This document shows positions 43,665 through 54,363 of a DNA stretch of 64,000 nucleotides, one piece after another. Under the pieces are notes generated by a model. That model searched no databases and was not told where the DNA came from. It saw nothing but the letters and a program-made list of their open reading frames with translations. The translations under genes were made by a program, and so were the position numbers. Source of the DNA: Ophiostoma sp. CBS 140.51 (lineage: Eukaryota > Ascomycota > Sordariomycetes > Ophiostomatales > Ophiostomataceae); assembly GCA_029298735.1 (NCBI GenBank), contig JANSLP010000018.1:186001-250000 (forward strand). Reading direction: 5' to 3'. The first letter of the stretch is position 1; each line of letters begins with the position of its first letter.

Positions 43665-44966
43665 GATGATAAGAACGTGTCGAAATTGGTTGATGTGAAG
43701 TGTTGAGCCGGTTTGATGGCCTTGGCAGGTCGATGTGAATCAAAGGTGATGAGTAAAATCTTGACTTGAATAAACAGATAAAATAAGAAAGATCCAGACC
43801 GTATCGGTGATGCATGAATGGGTCATGCAGGTGCTCTTATACCTGTCGGTCAAGAGAAACAACAATGATTCCAGTCAGCCCTGTATATCGTAAGACAGGT
43901 GCTGGAGGTCCCTGTCCCGTGTCGTCCTGTCTGCCGAATTCTCCCTGTTTTTGTTGTTGTTGGCAGTTTGACAGGTGTCGGAGATGAGGTCCGCCGGCGC
44001 TCTGCATTCTCACCGTCGCTACTAGCGTGTCTAGCCTGCGCAGGATGTGTGCTTCCTGTGCGTCTTGTGCGTCTTTGACTCTAAATTTACGGGGGGTTGA
44101 ATCATTTCTCAGTAGTTCTCAGTCGTTGTTCTCTTGTTTCCCCGTGGGGAACAAGCCGGGGCAAACAGCCTGCCAATACTTCTGCCAACTCCGCTTCCAC
44201 CTTTCTTTACTCTTCATCAACCCCATCGGCGCCAGTCCCGACCTCGTGTTTACGGAAGCGTCCACAATTGCCAGTTCAGGAGACCGGGGGCGCCCTAAAC
44301 AGCCACGAGAGCCGAACGAATTGCGTTAGGGCGGGCTAGTGTGGCCAGGCCTGACCCCGTGGGGAAATCGTTTCATTCGGCACAAAACACCGACTGGACG
44401 AAGAGCAACAAAAGAAACGAAAGAGACAAAAGCAACTTCGTTCTGACTTCGTGGCCTGGCCAGATTGGTGAATCAATAGAATTGTCGAACGATGGCCGGC
44501 AGATGTGAATCGGGCTGCGTGTATTCTACGGGAAATAAAAGTTGAATTTGAAGGGCTTTTTCCACAATGCAAACGGACTCAGGTGAATCAACAAATAAGC
44601 CCTGGACATATTGACAATTCCACGATTTAGAGGAAAAGTACTGTAACGTCTCATGAGTCGTTGCACAACATTTGCCGATGTGACGACGTCACACTGCGTC
44701 AATTGACAGGTGGCAGGTGTGTGTCAAAACGCGGGTACTTCCGAGCTCTATCCCAACGACGCGGTATTCTTTCGTGCCTGCATGTTGAACATCGACAAGT
44801 CGAAAACGTTCAAAGGTAAAAACACTTCCGGGGATGATAAGGTCACAGATTTATTGCATGCTTGGTTGGTACATTGTATCATTTGTGTATCATTCTATGT
44901 AGTGCATTCACGGATAAGTACATCAGGAGAGTTCCATTTTCTTGTTTTATTTGTCATTCAAAATGT
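43665..44966. promoter_or_regulatory. long intergenic region upstream of MFS porter
   Basis: About 1.3 kb with no supported gene. Two CCCCGTGGGG palindromes lie at 44140-44149 and 44355-44364. The first is nested in a near-perfect inverted repeat (44133-44155, arms CTTGTT/AACAAG). These may be promoter elements of the porter or 3' structures of the aldehyde dehydrogenase gene. Confidence 0.45.
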
Positions 44967-46503
44967 TTATGCCGAGTTCATGCTGTAATATTGTTAGCGA
45001 GTGTCGAGCAAATTGTGACTTGAAAGGGTATACATACTTGATGAGAATCGTCTTGGGCTCGGTGTAGGCACGCAGGACGTACTCGCCAAACTCGCGGCCG
45101 ACACCCGACTGCTTTTTGCCACCGAAAGGAACCTGCACGTTCATCGTGCTGACGCAGTTGATGCCAACAACACCAGAGTCAATCAGACTTGACAGACGCA
45201 GGGCACGGTTCAGGTCACGGGTAAAGACACCAGCCATAAGACCGTACTCGGTGTCGTTGGCCATGGCAATCACCTCCTCCTCCGACTCGAAAGTCTTGAC
45301 AACAGCAACGGGGCCAAACACCTCGTCGGTGTAGATCTGGGCGCCGTCCTTGGGGTTGACAAAGACAGTGGGCTCCACGAAACAGCCACCCTCACCGTGG
45401 CGGATACCGCCGACGACAAGCTCAGACTCGGTCTTGCCACGCTCAATCATGCTCGTGACACGGTCAAGGGCAGCCTTGTTGACCAGAGGACCCAGAACAG
45501 TCTCCTTGATGGTCGGGTCACCAAGGCCAGCCGCAGCCTCCTTCATCTTGGCAGTGTACTTGGCAATAAAGTCGTTGGCAACCGACTTTTGGACGTACAG
45601 GCGAGTGGCAGCAACACAGACCTGGCCCGACCGCGCCAACACACCGTTTACAGTCCATGTCAGCGCATTGTCGAGGTCAGCATCGGCAAACACAACAGCA
45701 GGGCTCTTGCCACCCAGCTCGAGCGTCACACGCTTCAGATTGCTCTGCGCCGAGGCGATCTGGATCTTACGACCTGTAGCAATGCTACCCGTGAAGCTGA
45801 TCTTGCGGATCTTCATGTGACTCGCTAGGAGACCGCCAGTCTCTCCAGCACCCGTGACAATCTGCAAAACACCGGGAGGGAAGCCAGCTGCCTTGAAGAG
45901 AGATGCAATAGCCAGCGAACCGAGCGGGCTCTGCTCCGAGGGCTTGATAATGATGACGTTGCCGGTGGCCAGGGCCGGTGCGGTCTTCATAATCAGGGTA
46001 GCGACGGGGGCGTTGAAAGGGCATATACCGGCGCAAACACCCAGAGGCTCTTGGCGCACCAGCTTGACAAATCCGTCGTCGGCGGGAAAGTAGTCGCCAC
46101 GGAGCTTGTCGGTCCAGCCAGCGTAGTACGACAGCTGGCCAATGATGTAGTTCTTCTCACGGGTGGGGATAATGGACACCGGGTTGCCTGTGCTTAGGGT
46201 GTCGAGGCGCAGGATGGTCTCCAGGCGGTTGTCGGTCTCCAGGAGTGTAATCAGGCGGCGAATGCAGTCGGAGCGCTGCTTGGCCGTGAAGCGGCTCCAC
46301 TCGCCAATAAAGGCTTTCTCAGCAGCAGCGACGGCCAGGTCGACATCGTCAGCGCCAGCAATGGGGATCTTGGAAGAAATAACTGAGTCGTCTGTGGGAT
46401 TGACTAGCTCATATGTGCGGCCGGACTTGGCGTCGACGTACTCGTTGTTGATGAACAGCTTGGTCAGCTCCTCCGGGGAGGCAATGGGGTTCTCGATGGC
46501 CAT
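44967..46503 (-). CDS. aldehyde dehydrogenase with a 16-base last exon
   Basis: NAD(P)-dependent oxidation of an aldehyde to a carboxylic acid. Main exon 46503-45038 and terminal exon 44982-44967, 493 residues. Without splicing the frame runs on into unrelated residues. With the GT-AG intron (54 bp) the protein ends TILINMNSA, the normal C-terminus of this family. Catalytic residues are Glu262 (LELGGKSP) and Cys296 (GQVCVA). The NAD site shows PFNAPV near 162-167 and FTGSIATGR near 237. The start is the ATG at 46503 (MAIENP); upstream codons in the same frame are hydrophobic and not family-like. It diverges from zinc dehydrogenase 3 across a 760-bp promoter, so an alcohol-aldehyde-acid pair encoded back to back is likely. 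Confidence 0.93.
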
Positions 46504-47264
46504 TGTGCGGTGTGTTGTGTGGTGAAGGGAAGGATAAGAAACAAAATAAAATGGAAAAGAGATGGAACCAAATTCTGAACAATAACAGGAATTGCGAAAA
46601 AAACTCAAGGACAAAGATAGGTAAATGTGAGGGGATGGTCGTGAGGGGTTGCCTTGTTTATGAACGTCGGACGGGGAGGATTAACGAAAGAACATCGGCG
46701 ATAGCGGTCTTTAACAACATCAGCCAGCGATGGCTTGAGGGATAGCAGAGGATAGCGCTGGATAGCACTGGATAGCGACCGGATAGCATGTCGGCCAACA
46801 CTTCGGACACGGCACCACTTACAAATCCAGTAAATCTTAGTGTATTACAGAGCTTACCGTAGCTAACCGTGGGTTTCTTGCGTTTTAGTGCGGTTTTCTG
46901 CGGCGGACATTGCATCCGATGCTCATGAGACCCACGGGGCGCCGTGGTCGGCTATGGTTGCCGCGACTGGTGGTGGTGATGGGGTGCATTCAGTTAATTT
47001 ATTAGAGAGCACGTATCCGGAGGCGTGCTGTCGTCTTGCAGGTTGACAGGTCGCTCCTTCCTCTTTTTTTTCTGTTCCTTCTCTATTCAATTTACTTTTG
47101 TTTTTTCTTACTTTCCCTCTGTCTTCGGCCCGCTCCCATCTCCTTCCCAGTTACTCCAACATTGCCTCCAAATACACAATCGCTCATTCCTTGCCTGCAA
47201 CAACTACAACGTCACCTTACAACATCACGTCACCTTACAACATCACAACATCACCACCGCCAAA
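46504..47264. promoter_or_regulatory. divergent promoter, aldehyde dehydrogenase and zinc dehydrogenase 3
   Basis: About 760 bases. It carries the GGATAGC tandem repeat (46740-46790), a GGATTAA at 46678-46684, and several CGG triplets near 46890-46960. A pyrimidine-rich leader precedes the ATG at 47265. Confidence 0.5.
46740..46790. repeat. five tandem copies of a 10-11 bp GGATAGC unit
   Basis: Units start at 46740, 46750, 46760, 46770 and 46781. Each begins GGATAGC followed by three or four variable bases. It lies in the divergent promoter and could bind a protein once per helical turn, or be a simple minisatellite. Confidence 0.8.
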
Positions 47265-48493
47265 ATGTCAGAACAAATGCAGGCCGTCATCTACGAGGGC
47301 CCGTACAACATGGTGGTCAAGGCGGTGCCACGGCCGTACGTCACCGTTGAGACAGATGCCATTCTCAAAGTCGAACTGTCCGCGCTCTGCGGAAGTGATC
47401 TTCACATGTACCGCGGCCACCAAAAGACATCAACAGGCCACATTATGGGCCACGAGTTTATTGGCACGGTCGAGAGCAAGGGCTCAGCCGTAACTCGCTT
47501 TGAGATTGGCCAGCGCGTCATGTCCATCTTCTCGCCCATGTGCATGCAGTGCTGGAATTGCATCCACGGCTACACCAACCGCTGTGCCCATGGCATTTCT
47601 TTTGGCAGTGAGCGTCTCAACGGCGGCCAGGCCGAGTACGTGCGCGTGCCCTTTGCCAACAGCACCCTCGAGGCCCTCCCCGAGGCCGTCCCTGTTGAGC
47701 GCATGTTGCTGATGTGCGACATCTTCCCTACTGGCTACTACGGCGCCATGCGCGCCATCACAAAGGTCCTGCGCAACACCGACACAGCCAAGACGGTGGC
47801 ACAAGTTCAGGGCAACCTGCCAAATATTGACGGCATCGACAGTGTTCTCCTGAACCCGCAGTTCACCTATCAGAAGCCCGAGGATCTGGTCGTTTTGTGT
47901 CTGGGCTGTGGCCCTGTCGGCCTCTGCGCCATTCTGACAGCCAAGGTCCTTGTCGGCGAGAAGGGGACCGTTGTCGCTGTCGACAGTGTCACTGATCGTC
48001 TTGACGAGGCCCGCAAGATGGGTGCCAAGACACTCAACCTGACGACAGACGACATTGTGGCTGAGATCAAGAAGCTGACCGACGGCCGTGGTGCTGATGC
48101 CGTTGTTGAGAGTGTGGGCAACAAGCCGGCACTGCGTCTTGCTTACGATGCCATCCGTGTCTGTGGTGGTCTGTCGTCAATTGGTTTCCACCAGGGCGAC
48201 CTTCCATTTACTGCCGCTGAGGCCTACGCAAAGAACATTGAGTATGAGCCTTCTTTCTCCTTTTTTTTCGTGCTTGTCGCATACTGTTTGTTTACATTCC
48301 ACTAACACAAATTAGCATCAACATGGGCCGTGCTGCTGCCCGGCCAGTCTTTGGTGAGGCACTCAAGGTCTTCGCCGCCAACCAGGACAAGTTTGACAGC
48401 TTTGTGTCCCACAAGATGCCATTGGCAGACGCCGCAAAGGCCTACGAAATGTTTGAAAAGCAGGCGGCGCGCAAGGTGATCCTAACGCTGTAA
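47265..48493 (+). CDS. zinc medium-chain dehydrogenase 3
   Basis: Exons 47265-48241 and 48316-48493 (74-bp intron) give 384 residues. Catalytic zinc ligands are Cys42 (LCGSD) and His63-Glu64 (MGHE). Structural zinc is Cys93, 96, 99 and 107 (CMQCWNCIHGYTNRC). The dinucleotide loop is GCGPVGL near residue 220. Between the DIFPTGYYGA segment and the Rossmann core there is an extra stretch of about 30 residues (near 170-205), which is unusual and matches the pattern of fungal glutathione-independent formaldehyde/S-(hydroxymethyl)-type relatives in length only. It is divergent from the aldehyde dehydrogenase and in line with the PRISE-like reductase. An alcohol-oxidising role feeding the aldehyde dehydrogenase is inferred. 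Confidence 0.92.
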
Positions 48494-49245
48494 GCTGTTG
48501 GAGATAGCAATAGCCAGCGAATAGAAATAGATAGATAGCTTAATCCCCAAACCGGTTTGCAGCGGACACTGTCGCTAAGTGTGCCCAAACGGCAATGTCG
48601 CGTCCCTAACGCCCTGAGTGCCCCAAGACCAAGCCCACGCCCCAGAATGCCCCACACAAGCAGGTGGCACCTGTCCGCATTCCGGAGAAGACCCCAACAA
48701 CAGCGCCCCAGATGGGGTTAATGGGGTTCAAGAGGCTCTGTCTGGTTGTCTCCGGTTGTTTTACTTTCTGTAGTTAATTATTTTCTTTTTAATTTTACTG
48801 CCATTTTCCTTTCTTCATTTCATGGACTTTTTTCCCTCCATTTATTTCCGTTCTCTGCCCCTCGCTCCTGGGAATACTCCGCGGATACATGACAGTATAC
48901 GTGCGGGGAAAGCCCACCATCGGATATGGGGCAGACACCAACGCCAACCAACGCCAGCCAGCGCCAACCAACATAGCTTCCGCCAGGCACAGTCGACAAA
49001 AGTGTGTCCAAAATCGTGCCATGGACGCGGCGCCGAATCCCGAAGCGGCGGAAATCAGCAGCCGATGCGGGGTTGAGACAAGTCCCCCGTGTCAATCGAG
49101 CCATGACGACGGCAGTACATAAACAATCGAGGTAGGGAGTTGACGATGCACATAAAAAGTAGAGGAATTTATTCTCCATCTTCTCCGTCTCTACATCTTA
49201 TTTCCCCTCTTCATTTCTCTCACCATCACACATCATACACTCACA
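48494..49245. promoter_or_regulatory. intergenic, promoter of PRISE-like reductase
   Basis: About 750 bases. It contains imperfect CAACGCCAGC-type direct repeats near 48940-48970 and an ATACTCCGCGGATA element near 48875. A C/T-rich leader precedes the ATG. Confidence 0.4.
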
Positions 49246-50615
49246 ATGCCTCCCTCGACACAAGTTGTCCGCAACGACGGCCCTTTCCGTGGTCTGCCGA
49301 CCTACGGCGACGATGTCAAGGACCTGACGGCCATCATCACCGGTGCCAACGGCATGTCCGGTTACCACATGGTGCGCGTGCTGGCTGCCGCACCGCAGCG
49401 GTGGAAGAAAATTTACTGCCTGTCGCGCCGGCCGCCGCCGTCTAACTTCTTTGAGGATCTCGGCGAGGGCGCAAAGCTGATTGAGCACATCCCCGTTGAC
49501 TTTCTCTCGGACCCGGAGAAGATTGCAGAGTCGCTCAAAGGCCGTGTTAACAAGGTGTACGTCTCTCAGCACTCTACTTTATTTCTAAACAACCCCATTA
49601 ACTCCCCAGTGACTACGTCTTCTTCTTCTCATACATGCAGCCCAAGCAGCAGGGCGGCACCCTCAACATGTGGTCGGACGCCGAGGCGCTGGCCAAGATC
49701 AACGGCGACCTGATCCGCAACTTCCTCGGCGGCCTCAAGGGCGCATCTCTGACGCCCAAGCGCTTCCTTTTGCAGACGGGTGCCAAGCACTATGGCTTCC
49801 ATATTGGCCCAGCCACCAACCCGTCCTTTGAGAGCGACCCACGTATTGACGTCGAGGCCAACTTCTACTATCCCCAGGAGGATGCTCTATCTGCATACTG
49901 CAGGGAGACTGGTGCCACATGGAACGTTGTGCGTCCGTCGTACATTATTGGTGCCGTCCGTGACAGTGCGCTGAACCACATGGTTGGTCTGGCCATCTAC
50001 GGTGCCGTTCAGGCCCACCGTGGCCTGCCCCTGGCGTTTCCTGGTGACTACGCTGCCTGGGACCGTGAGTACTGCCAGAGCACAGCCCTGCTCAACGCAT
50101 ACCTGGAGGAGTGGGCGGCCCTGACGGATGCTGCAGCCAATGAGGCGTTCAACGTCCAGGACGGCACCAACTTCACCTGGGGCCGCTTCTGGCCGTACCT
50201 GGCCCGCTGGTTCGGCACCACATGGACGCCCCCCGAGACGGACGAGTCCAAGTACAGCGTGGTGAAGTCGCGCTATCCCGACCCGCCACGTGGCTACGGC
50301 CCCCAGGGCGTCACGCGCACGACGTTCAGTCTGCTGGAGTGGTCGGGCCAGCCCGAGGTGAAGGCAGCCTGGGCTGAGCTGTCCAAGAAGCATGATCTGG
50401 CACTGGACCCTTTTACTGAGGTCAACCGTCCCCAAATCTTCAGTATGACTGACTCGGCCGTCATTGGTGGTTGGGCTCTGTCCCTGAGCATGCGCAAGGC
50501 TCGCGATCTGGGCTTCCACGCCACGGCCGACTCCTTTGAGACTGCCTTTAACACCATCCGCGATCTGGCTCGTCTCAAGGTTGTGCCGCCACCGTCGGCT
50601 ACTGCGTTTGAGTAG
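49246..50615 (+). CDS. PRISE-like NAD(P)-dependent enone reductase / epimerase-fold protein
   Basis: Exons 49246-49556 and 49610-50615 (53-bp intron) give 438 residues. The Rossmann motif ITGANGMSGYH is near residues 32-42 and the coenzyme-binding SRRPPP follows the second strand. FSYMQPKQQG and NFYYPQEDAL correspond to the two motifs that hold the catalytic Lys and Tyr in progesterone-5beta-reductase/iridoid-synthase (PRISE) enzymes, which reduce an activated C=C bond by 1,4-addition of hydride. Fungal relatives occur in secondary-metabolite clusters (the SirQ type). In this block it could reduce an enone made by an upstream dehydrogenase or deal with an alpha,beta-unsaturated terpenoid. Cytosolic by lack of targeting signals. 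Confidence 0.9.
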
Positions 50616-51213
50616 ATGTTGAGGAGATTATAATGTCTTGATAACAAATGACATGTTTATGCTGTAGGAATTTTCCCGTATTTTTTCATCATTTCATCTT
50701 TTTAATTTATTTAGCGAATATAATTTTATTTTGAACTAGTTTAAAAACTAATAAATAATCGAATTGAGATCAAAATAAATCAATACAAAACATGACATGT
50801 ACAAATACCCTTGAAAATGAAAGTCACCAATTGTCCCTAATCTCTTCATGCAACAGCAGTCATGACCAACTAGCCAACATATCACAACAGTCTGAAAGCC
50901 CTGACACCGATGGCATCACGACGCCACAATCGGCCGATATTGACGCTCATTGGCCGTCGCAAGCCATCTGGGGAAGAAGACGCTAGTGAAGGCGCTAGTG
51001 CGTGTTAGTGATGGAACCCCGCACGCTGTGGACCCACGACAGGGGAGGCGCAACTGACGCTTCGGCAAAAAAAGCCGACGTCTCCTTTCTGGGACGCCAA
51101 ACTTTCTCCAGACTTCCCCAGAAACCCCAACATCTCTCCATGAAATGCGGCATTGATGATATGGCAGCCATTCAAGAGTGAACACACACCGCGACCATCG
51201 GGACATCATCATC
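50616..51213. other. intergenic upstream of large Zn2Cys6 gene
   Basis: About 600 bases. The first 180 are very AT-rich 3' flank. The last 250 are GC-richer and probably form the promoter and leader of the regulator. No ORF with support. Confidence 0.45.
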
Positions 51214-54147
51214 ATGCGGGCCTGCGAACGATGCCACTCGCGCAAGACGAAATGCGACCGGCGGATGCCGAGCTGCACATCGTGTACCAAGGGCCAGGTG
51301 CCGTGCCAGTACCCCAACAAGTGGCGCGACCGGCAGCTACGGCAGGAATACATCAAGTCGGTGGAGCGGCGGTTGCGAGAGCTGGAGCATGAGAATGCCC
51401 GGCTTCGGGACCGTGATCCTGGGCCAGAAAGAGAGACAGGGTCAGATACAGGCCCGGGCGACACGCCGATGCCTGACATGCTGCCGGCCATTACTGACGC
51501 CGAGCACGAGGCTGCCATGGCCATGACGATGGCCGCTTCCGGCACAGACTTTGGCCAGGCCCGGCCGCCACCGACCAATGGACACGGACACGCCGGCAAC
51601 TCCGGACAGCCGCCAACATCGACACCGACGCCATCGCTATCGCCGTCCCAATCACAATCTGTGTCGCAACAGACAGCACAACAGACGTCACAACCACAGC
51701 AACACCAGCCATCACAGACACCGTCATCGAACCACCTTCCCTCACCATCTCAACGATCACCACCTTCCGATATTGCCACACCCTCGATCCAGCCATCATG
51801 TCTCTCTATCAACGCATCTCTTCAGCCCCAACAACAATCACAGCCTCTTGGACCGCCTCCACCGCCTCAATCACATCCTCCACTTGTTAACCGGCTATCA
51901 CCAACACAGTCTGTTTCGTCTCACAGAACACCTGGCGAGGAGGCACGGTATCTGGGCTCGAGCAATGGCGTCGAGTTTACAGATGTTGTCGAGAGAGTGA
52001 TTGACGGCGCTTCGCATGACGACGGGGCCGATGACAGCACAGACCGCGGCGGGCATGCTAATGGCGTCAACGGACACATCAATGGGAACGGCGGCACGCT
52101 CTTTGGCCGCGTGTCAGACGGCCGGCGAGGATATGGCTATGGCTATGGTGCAGACGGCACAGCCTCCGACATGGCGAGCGCAAACACAGCAGACAGCAAC
52201 GGCAACGACAGAAGCGAGCGCATGGCTATGCCACGGGCCGCTAACACACCCATGACACTCGTCGACGAGTCCATTGCCATGCCTCTGATCGAGTCCTACT
52301 TTGCCCACTGGCATCTGACCTTTCCATTGCTACACCAGCCCATGTTTATGAGCATGGTGCGAGAACTATATGCAGACCCACGCCGCTACCAACAGGATGC
52401 AGCGGGCGCCTTTGCCTTTGATATCGTGCTGGCGCTCGGCGCTGTCCCAGCCAAGCGGCATCTAGAGTGGGGACTGGGCTTTGGCGATGCTGAACGTCAC
52501 TTTGCCCGGGCCCTGGCACGGTTGGACTCCGTGGCCGCCTTACGTGATATCCGCGCACTCCAGGCACTCCTTTTGTACTGCAAGTACGGCATCCATGCCA
52601 GCCTTCGTGACACATCCAGCGAGCTCTGGGAGGCACTTGGGCAGGCAACACAGCTCGTGGTTGAACTTGGTCTACACCAGACTGGCGCAGGCCCAACGGG
52701 TGCAGCAGCCGCACGGCTCTTGCAACGGTGCGAAGTCCACATTACTGGAGCTCTCCCAGCAGCCATCCGTATGGAGATGCAACGGCGGAGTTTCTGGTGC
52801 TACTACAACCTCGAGACCATTGTGAACATCTCACTCGGTCGCCCTCTGGCGATCCACGATGACGACATTGATGTGCCACTACCATCTGCTGCCAATGACG
52901 ACGAGATTGGCCAGGATAACGTGGGAAGCACTGTGGGCAGTACAGCTTGTGATGGCCAAGACCAAGTCGAAATCCAACCGACATCTCTGTTCCTCCACCA
53001 TATTTTGTATCGTCGACTGCAAGCACGCATCCACCGCTGCATGTACACAAGCCGTTCAGTGCAAACACAGCCGCTGCACGAGAGACGAGCCGTTCGTCGT
53101 GATATCTATAAGTCTCTGCACGAATGGCAGCGGGGAATTGGGCGTCTCAACCTCCAGCAATACCAACAGCCCGACCAGCCAATCCGTTCATCCTTTTTGC
53201 ACCCTAGCTGGTACGAAGCTTTGTACCACAGTGCATGCCTTATGCTGTTCCGGCCCTCAACGGCGTTTCCTGCATTGGAACGGGTTTATGAGGAACGGGG
53301 TAGTGGAGCAGCCACCAGCAGGAACAGCACCGCAGATGGAGACGATGACGGCAGCTGTGGCACAACAGACGGTGTCGATAGTAGCAGTGGCGGCAGCATT
53401 GCTGACGACCCGCTGCACATCCTGTGGACTGCATCTCGTGGTGTTCTGCAACGGTATGGCGAGCTGCTCCGGGCCCGTCAGTTCAACTACTCCTGGGTCA
53501 CGCTGTACACCATTTTCATGGCGGGCCTGGCCAACGTCTATGCTGTCGGATGCTGTGCCCAGCGGCGCAAGAAATGGTGCCGCCAGGTGTACCACCAGGC
53601 ACCCTCCACCGATGCAGAGACTCCACGCTCGTCGCCCTTTATGCCTGCCCTGCTTGATGTCGTTTGTGACTTCCGTGACTGCTCCAACATTTTGACGGCG
53701 ATTGGCGAGCGGTGGAACGACGCTCGTGCTCCATACGACACCTTTGCCCGTTTGAGCATGAGTGCCATGCAGGAGCTGGCGGCTGTGACCTACCGGCCGA
53801 CGAGCGGCAGCTGTATTTGCGGCGCTGGGCGAACTGGACTCAATGCCCAGGCAGACGGTCAGACAATGGGCTCCATGACCGGCCACGAGCACCAGGGACT
53901 GACACCGCCACCGTCTCTCTATCAGCAACAACAGCAGCAGCTGAACAACCATCAACAACCGCAGCCACCCTTTTCCTTGCCATTTACCCCGCTGGTGCAA
54001 GACGGCTACGGGACATCCGGCGTCATGGCATCTCCTGGATTTTCTGCAATCTACAGCATGCCCATAGACGATACGTTTACGCCGGATCATGCACTGGCCG
54101 ACTACTACTCAATGGTCGATTTCCAGCAACTGTTTCATGATATGTGA
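51214..54147 (+). CDS. large Zn2Cys6 transcription factor
   Basis: Intronless, 977 residues from the ATG at 51214, which directly precedes the zinc cluster RACERCHSRKTKC-DRRMPSCTSCTKGQVPC. All six cysteines have normal spacing (2-6-6-2-6). A short coiled coil follows (SVERRLRELEHENARLRDRD, residues about 48-67), the usual dimerisation element. Residues roughly 120-240 are Gln/Ser/Pro-rich low complexity. The fungal-specific regulatory domain starts near LIESYFAHWHLTFPLLHQP (about 350) and includes the RRSFWCYYNLE and DDDIDVPLP motifs. The C-terminus has a second Gln-rich run. It lies between the PRISE-like reductase and the convergent CoA-transferase gene and may control the right half of the block. 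A short upstream exon cannot be excluded. Confidence 0.92.
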   Translation: MRACERCHSRKTKCDRRMPSCTSCTKGQVPCQYPNKWRDRQLRQEYIKSVERRLRELEHENARLRDRDPGPERETGSDTGPGDTPMPDMLPAITDAEHEAAMAMTMAASGTDFGQARPPPTNGHGHAGNSGQPPTSTPTPSLSPSQSQSVSQQTAQQTSQPQQHQPSQTPSSNHLPSPSQRSPPSDIATPSIQPSCLSINASLQPQQQSQPLGPPPPPQSHPPLVNRLSPTQSVSSHRTPGEEARYLGSSNGVEFTDVVERVIDGASHDDGADDSTDRGGHANGVNGHINGNGGTLFGRVSDGRRGYGYGYGADGTASDMASANTADSNGNDRSERMAMPRAANTPMTLVDESIAMPLIESYFAHWHLTFPLLHQPMFMSMVRELYADPRRYQQDAAGAFAFDIVLALGAVPAKRHLEWGLGFGDAERHFARALARLDSVAALRDIRALQALLLYCKYGIHASLRDTSSELWEALGQATQLVVELGLHQTGAGPTGAAAARLLQRCEVHITGALPAAIRMEMQRRSFWCYYNLETIVNISLGRPLAIHDDDIDVPLPSAANDDEIGQDNVGSTVGSTACDGQDQVEIQPTSLFLHHILYRRLQARIHRCMYTSRSVQTQPLHERRAVRRDIYKSLHEWQRGIGRLNLQQYQQPDQPIRSSFLHPSWYEALYHSACLMLFRPSTAFPALERVYEERGSGAATSRNSTADGDDDGSCGTTDGVDSSSGGSIADDPLHILWTASRGVLQRYGELLRARQFNYSWVTLYTIFMAGLANVYAVGCCAQRRKKWCRQVYHQAPSTDAETPRSSPFMPALLDVVCDFRDCSNILTAIGERWNDARAPYDTFARLSMSAMQELAAVTYRPTSGSCICGAGRTGLNAQADGQTMGSMTGHEHQGLTPPPSLYQQQQQQLNNHQQPQPPFSLPFTPLVQDGYGTSGVMASPGFSAIYSMPIDDTFTPDHALADYYSMVDFQQLFHDM

Positions 54148-54363
54148 AGTTAAGGTTGCTCAAAGATGTTTTATAACAATGCATATGGACGAAGGACGAT
54201 GTTTGAACGGAGTACTTGTCATTGAAGCATTTTGTTTTATTTCATGTATCTAATGTATCTCTTGTGAATACAACACGATGTTTACCAGCTATGCCATATT
54301 TACCATCCATGATGTAGTGTTGGTATGTCCATTGCATCCATTCTGTTTAAATGCGCACCTTCC

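Noticed and set aside
44967..46614. Unspliced 555-residue version of the aldehyde dehydrogenase
   Set aside because: The upstream part has no ATG-based support and the tail is unlike the family; splicing restores the normal C-terminus.
50792..50986. Short plus-strand frame before the large Zn2Cys6 gene
   Set aside because: 64 residues, AT-rich start, no conservation signal; probably leader or spacer.
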